Shown here: positions 5,810-16,646 of the stretch, in pieces
How the letters are laid out: each line of letters opens with the position of its first letter
How positions within the stretch are numbered: position 1 is the first letter of the stretch
The notes under the pieces: generated by a model
Seen by the model: only the letters and a program-made list of their open reading frames with translations
Database searches by the model: none
What the model was told of the DNA's origin: nothing
Made by a program: the position numbers and the translations under genes
Source: an uncultured Verrucomicrobiota bacterium
GTDB lineage: Bacteria > Verrucomicrobiota > Kiritimatiellia > CAIQIC01 > Lenti-01
Direction: 5' to 3'
Assembly: GCA_937872095.1 (NCBI GenBank)
Contig: CALMNW010000050.1
Span: 1-33,979 of the forward strand
DNA length: 33,979 nt

Positions 5810-8515
5810 GTGAGCATCAGCCGGCATTTCCATGGATGGACGACGCCGTCGCTGCCGGCCGCCGTGGACGTCCTGACGCGGAACTGGCGCAGCGGCCCCT
5901 TGGATTTGCGCGGCTGCCTGATCGTCGTGCCGACCCGCCACGCGGGCCGCCGCCTGCGCGCGGAACTGGCCCGGACCGCCGCCACCCGCGGCACCGCGGT
6001 CTTGGCGGGAGCCATCGTCACGCCGGAACACTTGGTACCCACGCCCTCCGAGGCGGCCGACGACGCTCTGGTCCTGGCCCTCTTGGCCAAACGGTTGATG
6101 GCACAACGCGAGCAAATCGGCGCCCTGTTCCCCGCGACGGACGTCGCGTGGGATTTTCCGCTCGCGCTGGGCCTCGCCGCGCAACTGCAGGACGTCCGGC
6201 GGCAATTGGCCGAAGCCGACCGCGCGACCGTCGATCTGTTGCCGCTGGTGCCCGACGAAGAACGCGCGCGCTGGGATGATTTCGGCCGGCTGGAAAAAGG
6301 GCTGTTGCAGGACGTCGCCCGGTTGGGCCGGAAGGATCCCCTCGCCGCCCGCCGGGAGGCCGCGCGGAACGCGAACGACGCCACCGGCATTTCCCGGGTG
6401 ATCGCGCTCTTCGTGTCGGATTTCTCCGAGCTGGCGATCCGCCGGCTGCGGACGCTGTCCGCCGCCTGCTCGGTCGAGCTGCACGTTTTGGCGCCTGAGT
6501 CGGAGGCGGATCGCTTCGACGATTGGGGCCGGCCGCGGCCGGAACGCTGGGAAAACGAGCCGCTGCCGCTCGACGAAGGCCAAATTCACGTCTTCGAACA
6601 AGCGCCAGACGAGACGGACGCGCTGGCCGCGCTGCTGGCCGAAGCGGAACGGGAAAAGCGCGCGCTGGCGGTTTGCACGCCGGATCCCGGCAACGCGCAG
6701 GCCTTGGCCCGGCGGTTGCAAATCGACGGCGGCGCGCTCTTCCTGCCCAACGGCGTGCCGCTGGCGCAAACCGCGCCGGGCCGGCTGCTGGCCGCCTGGC
6801 TAGCGCTCCGGAGCCGGCGCGACTACGCGGCGACGGCCGCTTTCCTGCGGCATCCCGACGCGCAGGACTGGCTCGGAGTCCGGCTCGGGCTCGACGACGC
6901 CGGCCAGCTGCTCGCGCAGCTCGACCAGTGCCAAACGCAGCATCTGCCAACGATGTACGACGACTTGCGGCGCTTCGCCAAGCAAGACCGCGCTTGCCCA
7001 ATTCTCTCCGGCGCGCTGGAGGAAGTGAATGCGCGCTTCGCCGATCCGATCTCCGTTTTTTTGGCGAACCTCTACGACTGCCGTCAGCCGGCGACTCTTC
7101 TGCCTCCCGATCCGCGGTTCGCCGAGGCCACGAAAGCCCTGGCCGATCTCGTGCGGGCCGTCGAAGAATCCGCGCGGATCTCGGGGCTGGAACCGGACGA
7201 ATCTCTCGAGTTGCTGCAAGCAGCGCTAGCCCGCGAATCGGTCTTCCCCAAGCCGACCGCCGCGCGAGAAGCCATCGGCTGGCTGGAAACGCAATGGGAA
7301 ACCGCGCCGGCGGTCGTTCTGGCCGACCTGCGCGAGGGCGTCGTGCCCGAAACGCGCATCGGCGACGCCTTTTTGCCGGATTCCATCCGCGTCCGCGCAG
7401 GTCTCGCGAGCAACCGCGATTTGCTGGCGCGCGACCTTTTTTTGGCGCGCACGCTGCTGGAATCGCGTCCGGCCGGCGGCGTGCGGTTCCTGTACAGCCG
7501 CCGCGCGGCCAACCAGGAGCCGCAACTGCCTTCACGCATCCTGCTCGCCTGTTCCGCCGACGAACTGCCGGGACGCGTGGGGCTGCTCTTCGGCCGGCCG
7601 GCCTTGCGCGGCGCCGTCTCTTCCGCGCCGGAGGCGCCCGTTTTGGCTCTTGTCCCTCCCGCCTGCCGGCCGGAACAAATACCCAGAACGCTCTCGGTGA
7701 CGGCTTTCAAGGCCTATCTGGCCTGCCCGTTCCGTTTCTATCTCCGCTACGTGCTCGGCATGGAACCGAAAGACGACGGCGCCCGCGAAATCGATCCGCT
7801 GGGTTTCGGCAATCTGGCTCATGATGCCCTCCGCATCCTGAAAAAACACGAAGCGCTCGACGACGAAGGGGAAATCCAGGCCCTGCTCCTCCGGGAGCTC
7901 GAGCGGCTGGCGAAAGCGCAGTACGGCCCGCAGCCCTCCTTCGCCGCGATCGTGCAGCTGGACTCCCTGCGCCAGCGGCTAGGCGCCGCGGCAAAGGTCC
8001 ACGCGGCGGCGGTACGGGACGGCTGGCGGATCGTCGCGGCCGAAGAAAAATTCGAAGCCGAACTCGACGGGATGATCGTGAAGGCGCGCATCGACCGCAT
8101 CGACCGGCACCGGAAAACCGGCGCGATCCGCATTCTCGACTACAAGACGTCCGAGAGCGGGGACGCGCCCCTCCAAACCCACTTCCGCCCCCGCTCGGAA
8201 GAGCGCTGGGTCGATCTGCAGCTGCCGCTCTATCGGTTTATCTACGAGCAGCTGCATCCGCAGGCCGCCGGCGTTTCCGTCGGCTATTTCAACCTGCCCA
8301 AGGCCGTCGCCCAGACCGGCATCGTCGAGCTGGATCTCCGGACCAAGGACGGCGAAGATCTATACGAATCCGCGCTCGCGAAAGCCCGCGAGGTCGTCGC
8401 TGGCATCCGGGCCGCGCGTTTCTGGCCGCCGACGGACAAGACGATCCGGTTCGACGATTTCGAAGCGCTCTTCTCCGGCGGCCAAGAACAGATCCGGGAG
8501 CCGGGCACGCCATGA
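5810..8515 (+). CDS. addB: AddB-like nuclease subunit of a double-strand break repair helicase-nuclease
   Basis: 901 residues, starting at GTG 5810. AddB pairs with AddA to resect double-strand ends for RecA loading. The N-terminus is an inactivated helicase-like fold (IVVPTRHAGRRLRAELAR) without a Walker A motif, as in the alphaproteobacterial-type AddB and unlike the Firmicutes form. The C-terminus is a RecB-family PD-(D/E)XK nuclease: LSVTAFKAYLACPFRFYLRY, His671 in GFGNLAHDAL, IDRIDRH, Asp777 and Lys779 in ILDYKTSE, then QLPLYRFIYEQ. The three C-terminal cysteines that complete the Fe-S cluster of Bacillus AddB are absent. The stop overlaps the addA ATG by four bases. Confidence 0.88.
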   Translation: MSISRHFHGWTTPSLPAAVDVLTRNWRSGPLDLRGCLIVVPTRHAGRRLRAELARTAATRGTAVLAGAIVTPEHLVPTPSEAADDALVLALLAKRLMAQREQIGALFPATDVAWDFPLALGLAAQLQDVRRQLAEADRATVDLLPLVPDEERARWDDFGRLEKGLLQDVARLGRKDPLAARREAARNANDATGISRVIALFVSDFSELAIRRLRTLSAACSVELHVLAPESEADRFDDWGRPRPERWENEPLPLDEGQIHVFEQAPDETDALAALLAEAEREKRALAVCTPDPGNAQALARRLQIDGGALFLPNGVPLAQTAPGRLLAAWLALRSRRDYAATAAFLRHPDAQDWLGVRLGLDDAGQLLAQLDQCQTQHLPTMYDDLRRFAKQDRACPILSGALEEVNARFADPISVFLANLYDCRQPATLLPPDPRFAEATKALADLVRAVEESARISGLEPDESLELLQAALARESVFPKPTAAREAIGWLETQWETAPAVVLADLREGVVPETRIGDAFLPDSIRVRAGLASNRDLLARDLFLARTLLESRPAGGVRFLYSRRAANQEPQLPSRILLACSADELPGRVGLLFGRPALRGAVSSAPEAPVLALVPPACRPEQIPRTLSVTAFKAYLACPFRFYLRYVLGMEPKDDGAREIDPLGFGNLAHDALRILKKHEALDDEGEIQALLLRELERLAKAQYGPQPSFAAIVQLDSLRQRLGAAAKVHAAAVRDGWRIVAAEEKFEAELDGMIVKARIDRIDRHRKTGAIRILDYKTSESGDAPLQTHFRPRSEERWVDLQLPLYRFIYEQLHPQAAGVSVGYFNLPKAVAQTGIVELDLRTKDGEDLYESALAKAREVVAGIRAARFWPPTDKTIRFDDFEALFSGGQEQIREPGTP

Positions 8516-11500
8516 ACGCGCCCGTCCAGATTCGCAGCGCGGCCATGGCGGCCTCCGCCGGCACCGGCAAGACGTTCGCCCTGAGCAGCCGCTACCTCGC
8601 CCTGCTGGCCTGCGGCACGGACCCCGCGTCCATCGTCGCGCTGACCTTCACCCGCAAGGCCGCCGGCGAAATCCTCTCGCGCATCCTGACCCGCCTGGCG
8701 CAAGCAGCCGCATCCGACCAGGGCTTCGCGCAACTGAACCGCCAGTTGGCCGATGGCGGGTTGCCGGAATTCGCGGACCGGCCGGCCGCGCAAGTCGCCT
8801 TGCGCGCGCTCGTCCAGGCCCTGCCCGGACTGCGCATCGGCACGCTCGACTCGTTCTTCCTGCAGATTCTCCGGCAATTCCGCCTCGAATATGGCATCGC
8901 TTCCGATCCGGCCATCGCGCCGGAAGCGCAGACCGCCGAAGAGGATCTCGTCTTGCAGCGGCTGCTCGGACAGAAAACCGCAAGCGACGCGGAACGCGGC
9001 GAGCTGATGGAGGCCTTCAAGCGGGCGACCTTCGGCGAAGAAAAGAAAAGCGTCTACGGCGCCGTCCGCGATCTGATCGGAAACCAATATGCGCTCTATC
9101 GGCGGGCGCCGGACCCCGGGGCCTGGGGCGATGCCTCCCGCATCTGGACGGACGGATTGCCGGTGCCGAAAGCTCCCGATTGGCCGGCCGTTTTCGCGGC
9201 CCTCGAAGACCAGACGAACGCGCTCAAGCCCGGCCAGGTGCGGGACGATTGGAACCGCTTCGTCGCCGGGCTGGAAATCGTCCGCCAAGGCGGCGGTTTC
9301 GATTTCAAGAACGCTCTCGCGGAACGTCTCTACCGAGCCTTTGCCGACCCGGATGAACCTCGCGATTCCGTCCGGATCCGCCGGACGGACGTCGCCCTCT
9401 CGGCCGCGACGCAAGCCGCGTTGGCTTCCGTCTTCGCCCAGATCCGCTTCGCCCTCCTCGGCCGGCAAATCGCGCGCACGCGGGGACTCTACCAGTTGCT
9501 CTCGGCCTACGGGCGGAACCGCCGCGACCACATCGTCCGTTCCGGCCAGCTGGCGTTCAACGACATCGCCCATCTGCTGGATCCCGCTTCCGGGCCGGCG
9601 CCGGCCCGCCTGCGGACGTTGATGGATTTCCGGTTGGATGCGCGTTTCCAACACTGGCTGCTCGACGAATTCCAGGACACGTCGCTGCTCCAGTGGTCGG
9701 TCATCCAGAACCTGCTGGACGAAGTTCTCCAGAATCCCGACGGTGACCGCACGCTGTTCTACGTGGGCGACGTCAAGCAGGCTATCTACCAATGGCGCGG
9801 CGGCGATCCGCGCCTGTTCCGGCGCATTCTGGCCAAATACAACCGCCCCGGCACCAAACCGGCGATCGCGGAGCCCGCGCCGCTCGTCCATTCGTGGCGT
9901 TCCAGTCCCGTCGTCCTCGATGCCGTCAACCGGGTCTTTCGTTCCCTGGCGGACATGCGCCTCCCCGCGAACGAGCAGCTCCGGGGAGATTGGCCCGGCA
10001 TCGCTGCGGAGTGGACCGCCGAATGGACGCCGCACCAGGCGGCCGAGCCCAACCAAGATCTCGCCGGCCACGTCGAGCTCCACATCCTGCCCCGGCTCAC
10101 GAAGGAAGAAAAACAAGCGGCCGAAGACACGGGATCGCCGGCCAGCCGGCGCGCCGCAGAAATCGTGGCGCAGCTCCGCGATGAGATTCCCGACTTCGAC
10201 CGGCTCTCCGTCGCGCTCCTCGCCCGCAGCAATCCCGAGGGGTTGGAATTGCTGGACGCGCTCGCGGAAAAAGGCATTCCGGCGGTCTGGGCCGGCAACT
10301 CCGAGCTGCTCGACAACGTCTTGATCCCCGCCATTCTTTCCTTCGCCAAGCTCATCGAGCATCCCGGCGACGTTTTCGCCCGGCGGCACGTCGAAATGTC
10401 GACGCTCGTTCCAACCCTCTCGCTCGCTCCCGCCGAGCTGGCCGCCTGGGGACGCCTCATCCGCGAGCAGGGCTACGCCGGATTCGCCACCCACCTCGCC
10501 GCCCGGCTTGATCTGGCCCAGGCCCCGCGGGAACGAAGTCGCTTGCGCCTGCTGATTTCCAGCGCCGCCGAATTCGACCGGATTCCGGACGGCAACGCCC
10601 TCCTCTTCTGCTCCTTCGTACAGGCCCAGGAAATTCCCGCCGCGCAAAGCGGCTCCAATATCCACATCCTGACCATGCACAAGGCCAAGGGACTGGAATA
10701 TGACGTCGTCCTTTTGCCTGCGCTGGGAAAGAACGGCATCACGGCGCACAGCAAGGAACCGCTGCTGGTCCACGAGCGAACCGTCAACGAGCCCCATCCA
10801 CCCGTCGATTGGATCCTATCCTCCCCCGAAACCCCGGCGGTCGAAGCCGAACCCGTCCTGGCCGCGCAATACGCGGAGGACCGCCGCAGCAGCGCGCTGG
10901 AAGAACTCCGCCTGCTCTACGTCGCCATGACCCGCGCCAAACGCGCGCTCTATTTGATCACCGTCGCTCCCACCGAAACCACGAAGGCGCTCTCTCTCGA
11001 CGGCATCCTGCAGAACACGCTCGCTCCCGACGCGACGCCCGCGGCCGGTCAGCCCGTCTGGGAAACCGGCGACCGGCAATGGTGGAAACAAAAAACCGGC
11101 GGCGAAAAACCGACCGGCGCTCCCTGCGCGCCACTGCGATTCGGCGACTTGCCCGCGGCGCCGACCGAGCGCCCGTTGGTAGCGCACGTCGCCTCCCGGG
11201 AACCCGCGACGGGCGAAGCCCAGGATGGCCGCGCATTCCTCCCCGAAGGCGCGGAAGCCCGCGATCTCGGCACGCGCGTGCATGCCTTGTTCGAACGCAT
11301 CGGCTGGCTGGCGCCCGGAGAAATCCCGGAATTTCCGGATGCCCCGTCGGCCGACGCCCGGCTGGTCGCGGATTGTCTGGCGAATCCGCGCGTCCACGCC
11401 CTTTTTGAGAAGCCTGCCGGCGACGCCGAGCTGCTGCGCGAGCAGGCGTTCGAGGCGATTCTCGGCGGCAAATGGCTGTCCGGCAAGATCGACCGCCTGC

Positions 11501-11700
11501 AACTCGAAAAAGACGCGACGGGCCGGTCCGTTCGGGCGCGCATCCTCGACTTCAAGACCGATCGGACGCCGAACCCGGCGCGCCACCGGCCCCAGATGGA
11601 AGACTACCGCAAGGCCGTCGCTCTTCTCTTCGGCCTGCCGCCGGAAAAAATCGCCTGCACGCTGCTGTTCGTTCGCACCGGCGACGCCGTCGAACCCTGA
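8512..11700 (+). CDS. addA: AddA-like UvrD/Rep-family helicase-nuclease
   Basis: 1062 residues. This is the motor subunit: an SF1A 3'-5' helicase fused to a RecB-type nuclease, for double-strand break processing in the cytoplasm. Visible: Walker A ASAGTGKT (residues 14-21), motif Ia ALTFTRKAAGEI, Walker B and motif II LLDEFQDTS (~383-391), motif III GDVKQAIYQWRGGD (~419-432), motif V ILTMHKAKGLEYDVV and motif VI YVAMTRAKRALY. The C-terminal nuclease has His924, Asp994 in GKIDRLQL, and Asp1013 and Lys1015 in ILDFKTD, so it looks active. It is coupled to addB by an ATGA overlap. It is a little shorter than Bacillus AddA (~1230). Confidence 0.92.
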   Translation: MNAPVQIRSAAMAASAGTGKTFALSSRYLALLACGTDPASIVALTFTRKAAGEILSRILTRLAQAAASDQGFAQLNRQLADGGLPEFADRPAAQVALRALVQALPGLRIGTLDSFFLQILRQFRLEYGIASDPAIAPEAQTAEEDLVLQRLLGQKTASDAERGELMEAFKRATFGEEKKSVYGAVRDLIGNQYALYRRAPDPGAWGDASRIWTDGLPVPKAPDWPAVFAALEDQTNALKPGQVRDDWNRFVAGLEIVRQGGGFDFKNALAERLYRAFADPDEPRDSVRIRRTDVALSAATQAALASVFAQIRFALLGRQIARTRGLYQLLSAYGRNRRDHIVRSGQLAFNDIAHLLDPASGPAPARLRTLMDFRLDARFQHWLLDEFQDTSLLQWSVIQNLLDEVLQNPDGDRTLFYVGDVKQAIYQWRGGDPRLFRRILAKYNRPGTKPAIAEPAPLVHSWRSSPVVLDAVNRVFRSLADMRLPANEQLRGDWPGIAAEWTAEWTPHQAAEPNQDLAGHVELHILPRLTKEEKQAAEDTGSPASRRAAEIVAQLRDEIPDFDRLSVALLARSNPEGLELLDALAEKGIPAVWAGNSELLDNVLIPAILSFAKLIEHPGDVFARRHVEMSTLVPTLSLAPAELAAWGRLIREQGYAGFATHLAARLDLAQAPRERSRLRLLISSAAEFDRIPDGNALLFCSFVQAQEIPAAQSGSNIHILTMHKAKGLEYDVVLLPALGKNGITAHSKEPLLVHERTVNEPHPPVDWILSSPETPAVEAEPVLAAQYAEDRRSSALEELRLLYVAMTRAKRALYLITVAPTETTKALSLDGILQNTLAPDATPAAGQPVWETGDRQWWKQKTGGEKPTGAPCAPLRFGDLPAAPTERPLVAHVASREPATGEAQDGRAFLPEGAEARDLGTRVHALFERIGWLAPGEIPEFPDAPSADARLVADCLANPRVHALFEKPAGDAELLREQAFEAILGGKWLSGKIDRLQLEKDATGRSVRARILDFKTDRTPNPARHRPQMEDYRKAVALLFGLPPEKIACTLLFVRTGDAVEP

Positions 11701-11716
11701 GCGGCCTCACGGCCGC
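11701..11716. terminator. Hairpin between convergent addA and tolC
   Basis: GCGGCC-TCAC-GGCCGC is a perfect 6-base stem with a 4-base loop filling the 15 bases between the addA stop and the tolC stop. It could act as a bidirectional terminator, but neither side has a long T-run. Confidence 0.4.
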
Positions 11717-13234
11717 TATTCGTCGGCGAACGCCACGTGGTGGCGGGCGAGCATGCCCCCCTCGGCCAACGCCAACGCGGCGCACTGCTGGTTGTAGTCC
11801 ATCAACGCCTGGATCGCGGTATTGCGCGCGGTGGTGAGGTCGCGCTGCAATTGCAGCACCACGAAACTGGTGCTTTTGCCGCTTTCCAGCTTCCGCTGTT
11901 CCGCCGCCAGCGCCTGCTCGGCGTATTGCCGGGCTTCCCGCGTGGCCTGGACCCGTTCGTAGCCCGTCGCGACCGCCGCCGCCGCGTCGTCCACTTCCAC
12001 CAGCGCGGTTTCTTCGAGCTGGCGCAGTTCCCACTTCATCTTCTCCTCGTTGGCGAGGCTCTGCGCGTGGCGAGCCTTCGCCGTGCGGTTGCCCAGCGGA
12101 ATCGTCAACGCCACGCCCGCCGACCAATACGGCTCGTCCGCCGAACCCATGCGGTCGAGGGCGTCGCCCTGCGTTTCTTCGTCGCTGGCCGTCACGCCCA
12201 CGCCCCCCACGAGGTCCAGCGACGGCAACGTCTGGTCTTTCTGGTACTTCACGACGATGCCCTGCCGCTCCAGCGCCATCCGCTCCTGCCGCAGGTCGGG
12301 CCGCTGCTCCAACGCCCGTTCGCCGCTCGCCGCCGAATCCACGTCGACCGGTCCGGACGACAGCTCGCCGATGGCCGCGATTTCCAGATCGCGAAAATTC
12401 CGGTGGTCGGCGAACAACAACGTCTTCAACTGGTTTTGCGCCTCGGCGTAGGACCGCTTCGCGGAACTCAGATCCGCCCGCGCCGACGCCGCCTGGCTTT
12501 CGGCCTGCTTCTCGTCGAGGAGAGACATCGCCCCGATCTGCACCTTGCGCCGGTTGTCTTCGTAGAGCTGCGTGGCCAGGCGCACGGCCTCCTCCTGCAC
12601 CAGGATGCTTTCGTGCGCCTGGAGCAGGGCGTACCAAGCCGTTTCCACCCGCGAAAGCACGTTCTGGATCTTCGCCTCCAACTGCACCGCCGCTTCCGCA
12701 GATTGCCGGCGCGCGATCGCCACCTGATAGCGCGTGCCGTCGGTCTTGAATCCCTTCAGCAACGGCTGCGTCAGCGTGATCCCGGCGCTGCCGGTGCTCG
12801 CGTCGAACGGATTCCCCGCGCTCGTGCCGCTCGAGTCGCCCGTTTTCGCCCCGATTTCGTAGCTCAACCCGCCCAAGCTCGTCGCGCCGCCCACGGACGC
12901 CTCGTAGGTGTCGCGATCCGTTTCGTCCGTCCGTCGCACGCCGGCTTCGTCCGCGGATCCCAAGGTTTCGTCGTGCGCGCGCTTCGCGGAAATCGACAAG
13001 CTGGGGTCGTAGCCACCCCGAGCCGCGTCCACTTCCGTCTGCGCCACCTGCCGCGAAATCTTCTCGATTTTCAGGTCCAGGCTGTTTTCCAGCGCGAGGC
13101 CGACGCAGTCCGCCAGCGTCAGGTTCCGGCTCTGCTTTTCCGCCGCCGGCGCGGATGCCGCCAGCAGCGCCGCCGCCAGGGCCAGACCCAACCGCTGAAC
13201 CGCTGAACCGCTGAACCGTTGAATCTTGTTCTTT

Positions 13235-13242
<8 letters not shown>
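11716..13242 (-). CDS. TolC-family outer-membrane efflux channel
   Basis: 508 residues. It is the outer-membrane and periplasmic tunnel component of the tripartite exporter encoded by the same operon. A signal peptide spans about residues 1-34, with a basic start and a hydrophobic core ending at SAPAAEK. Two outer-membrane efflux repeats follow, starting with LTLADCVGLALENSLDLKI and later LPSLDLVGGVGVT, each with long alanine-, glutamate- and arginine-rich helices (VETAWYALLQAHESILVQEE; ALVEVDDAAAAVATGYERV). The start overlaps the permease stop by 8 bases. The coding sequence for about residues 8-18 contains a tandem octamer repeat (see the repeat entry), making the signal-peptide sequence unusual. 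The substrate cannot be told. Confidence 0.9.
13190..13221 (-). repeat. Tandem 8-base repeat inside the tolC signal-peptide region
   Basis: Four adjacent copies of the octamer AACCGCTG as read on the plus strand (13190-13197, 13198-13205, 13206-13213 identical; 13214-13221 has one change, AACCGTTG). On the coding strand it reads as repeated GGTTCAGC-type units. Because 8 is not a multiple of 3, gain or loss of one unit would shift the tolC reading frame about 7-17 codons after the start. Confidence 0.85.
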
Positions 13243-14448
<1,206 letters not shown>

Positions 14449-14452
<4 letters not shown>

Positions 14453-15204
14453 GGCGTTTCCTCCGGTTTCCGGGCGTGCGCCAATTCGGCGGCGGCGGCG
14501 AGGCGGTCGGCGACCGGCTCGTCGCGGATGATCCGGCCGTCGCGCATGACGATTTCCCGGCGGCAGTAGCGGGCGATGTCCGGCTCGTGGGTCACCATCA
14601 GGATCGTCATGCCCTTGTCGTTCAGCGCCTGGAAAATCGCCATGATTTCGAGGCTCGTCCGCGTATCGAGATTGCCCGTCGGCTCGTCCGCCAGCAGCAG
14701 CGCCGGTTCGTTCACCAGCGCCCGCGCGATGGCCACGCGCTGTTGCTGGCCGCCCGAGAGCTGGCTGGGATGGTGGCCCGCGCGGTCCGCCAGGCCGACC
14801 TGTTCCAGCGCCGCCAGCGACCGTCGCCGCAGTTCGCGCCGCCCGTGGCCGCTCGGCGAATACAGGAGCGGCAGTTCCACGTTTTCCAGCGCCGACGTCC
14901 GCGACAGCAGGTTGAATCCTTGGAACACGAATCCCAGCCGCTGGTTCCGCACCAGGGACAGCTCGCTCTTCGTCAGTTTTCCGACTTCCTCGCCGTCCAG
15001 CCAGTAGCGCCCCGCCGTCGGCCGGTCCAGGCAGCCGATCAGGTTCATCAAGGTGGATTTCCCCGATCCGCTCGCGCCCATCACCGCCGCGAATTCGCCC
15101 GGCCTTACCGCCAGCGAAACGCCGCGCACGGCCTTCACCGCGACCTCGCCGGTCTGGTAGACCTTTTCCACCCCGTCCAACTGGATGACCGGTTTCGCGT
15201 CCAT
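14449..15204 (-). CDS. MacB/LolD-type ABC exporter ATPase
   Basis: 251 residues. It energises the permease encoded just downstream. It has Walker A GASGSGKST (43-51), Q-loop region GFVFQGFNLLSRTSALENV, signature LSGGQQQRVAIARAL, Walker B ALLLADEPTGNLD, and switch histidine in MVTHEPDIAR. These match the LolD/MacB subgroup exactly. AGAGG precedes the ATG at 15204, 8 bases after the adaptor stop. Its C-terminal tail of ~25 residues is alanine-rich and specific to this protein. Confidence 0.95.
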
Positions 15205-15212
15205 GATCGCCT

Positions 15213-16541
15213 CTACATCGGCGGCGGCCCGCCGCCCCGCGGGCGCCGCGGCATGAACGGCGAACTCGATCCGGCATTCGCCGCCTTTTCTTTCTCGGCC
15301 GCCGTCTGGACGCCCGTCGCGATCCGGTCGCCCTCCTTCGCCCCCGGACCCAGCACTTCCGTCCAGGTGCCGTCGCTGATGCCCAGTTCGACCGGTTGCG
15401 CCCGCAGCCCGCCTTGAGCGTCCAGCACGTAGACCGTCTTGAGCGCGGCATCGGCGGCATCGTTGTTTTCGTGGGTTTTGCGGTTCGCCCAATCGCCTCG
15501 GCCCTCGCCGTGCGACCACGTTCCGGCACGTTCCCGATGGCCGGCCTCTTTCGGTTTTTCCGCCGCGGGCATCCCGGCCGGCGGCTCCGGCGCGGCCACC
15601 GCCGCGCCTTCCGGCGGGCGGAACCGCAACGCCGCGTTCGGCAGGCGCAAGACGTTTTCCCGCTTGGCCGTCACGACCGACGCATTGGCGGTCATGCCCG
15701 GCCGCAACTTCAGGTCGGCGTTGTCCACGTCCACGATCGCGATGTAGTTCACCACGCCCTGATCGGTCACCGGTTCGTACCGCACCTGGCTGACCAGACC
15801 CGTGAACGTCCGCGTCGGATAGGCGTCCACGGTGAAGGTCACCGCCTGCCCCTCTTCCACCCCGCCCACGTCGGCTTCCGAAATCTGCGCCTCGATGCGC
15901 ATCTGCCGGAGATCCTGCGCCAGCGTGAACAGCGTCGGCGCGTTGAGGCTGGCCGCCACCGTCTGGCCCACGTCCACCGCCCGCGAAATCACCACGCCGT
16001 CCATCGGCGAGAAAATCGTCGTCTTTTCCAGATCCACGCGCGCTTTGCTCAGGCTGGCTTCGCGCACCAGCAGCGACGCCTGCGCCTGCGCCCGCGTCGC
16101 TTCGGCCTGGTCGAAATCGGCCTGGCTCACCAGATCCAGGGCTTTCAGTTCCTCCGCGCGCCGGAAATTCGCCTCGGCCAGCTTGAGCGACGCCTGGGCG
16201 CTCGCCAGTTCCGCCGCCGCCTGGTCCACCTGCCGTTCGTAGGTCGAAGCGTCGAGCCGCGCCAGCACCTGCCCGTTCGTCACCGCCGAATTGTAGTCCG
16301 CATACAGTTCCGTGATTTTCCCGGACACCTCGCTGCCGACCGCCACCGTCTGCACGGCCCCCAGTTCTCCGTTCGCCGTCACGGTCTGCACGATGTCGCC
16401 CCGCTCCAGCGCCGTGGCCTTGTAGACCGTCGCCCCGTTGCCGTTCGCCCCCCGGAAATGGATCCAGCCCCACGCGCCGCCGCCGGCCGCCGCCAGCGCC
16501 AACAGCCACGAAATCCACGCCCTGCTTTTCTTCTTTTGCAT
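15213..16541 (-). CDS. MacA/HlyD-type periplasmic adaptor of the efflux pump
   Basis: 442 residues, first gene of the pump operon. It bridges the inner-membrane permease and the TolC-like channel. An N-terminal membrane anchor (AWISWLLALAAAGGGAWGW, residues ~8-26) is followed by the lipoyl half-motif (GDIVQTVTANGELGAVQTV), an alpha-helical hairpin (~95-170, rich in alanine and glutamate), the second lipoyl half (TIFSPMDGVVISRAVDVGQT), a beta-barrel (ADLKLRPGMTANASVVTA) and a membrane-proximal domain. An unusual hydrophilic insertion of ~50 residues (about 315-365) interrupts the last part, and the C-terminus ends in PRRPRGGGPPPM. The ATG follows a TCCGGAGACAATC segment with GGAG. The hairpins at 16559-16610 lie directly upstream. 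Confidence 0.92.
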   Translation of the reverse strand: MQKKKSRAWISWLLALAAAGGGAWGWIHFRGANGNGATVYKATALERGDIVQTVTANGELGAVQTVAVGSEVSGKITELYADYNSAVTNGQVLARLDASTYERQVDQAAAELASAQASLKLAEANFRRAEELKALDLVSQADFDQAEATRAQAQASLLVREASLSKARVDLEKTTIFSPMDGVVISRAVDVGQTVAASLNAPTLFTLAQDLRQMRIEAQISEADVGGVEEGQAVTFTVDAYPTRTFTGLVSQVRYEPVTDQGVVNYIAIVDVDNADLKLRPGMTANASVVTAKRENVLRLPNAALRFRPPEGAAVAAPEPPAGMPAAEKPKEAGHRERAGTWSHGEGRGDWANRKTHENNDAADAALKTVYVLDAQGGLRAQPVELGISDGTWTEVLGPGAKEGDRIATGVQTAAEKEKAANAGSSSPFMPRRPRGGGPPPM

Positions 16542-16558
16542 GATTGTCTCCGGAAATT

Positions 16559-16610
16559 CCGCCCGTTCAGTCGATACAAACGGGCGGAAGGTTACACCTA
16601 CCGCCCGTTT
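16559..16610 (-). terminator. Three-armed hairpin region between nfnB and the efflux operon
   Basis: CCGCCCGTT (16559-16567), AAACGGGCGG (16578-16587) and CCGCCCGTTT (16601-16610) form two mutually exclusive stems sharing the middle arm: a 9-base stem with an 11-base loop, or a 10-base stem with a 13-base loop. In the minus-strand reading the first possible stem lies 37 bases after the nfnB stop and ends in CCCGTTTGTAT, which suits termination of the nfn transcript. The other stem ends 17 bases before the adaptor ATG. An attenuator role is inference. Confidence 0.5.
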
Positions 16611-16646
16611 ATCCTCCGCGCCGGATGAAGACGGGGTGAATGGCCC

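Noticed and set aside
8284..10797. Long minus-strand open frame opposite addB/addA
   Set aside because: No recognisable motifs; it crosses two real plus-strand genes whose helicase and nuclease motifs are intact.
13190..13221. CRISPR-like array
   Set aside because: Units are 8 bases with no spacers and lie inside a coding sequence; no cas genes nearby.
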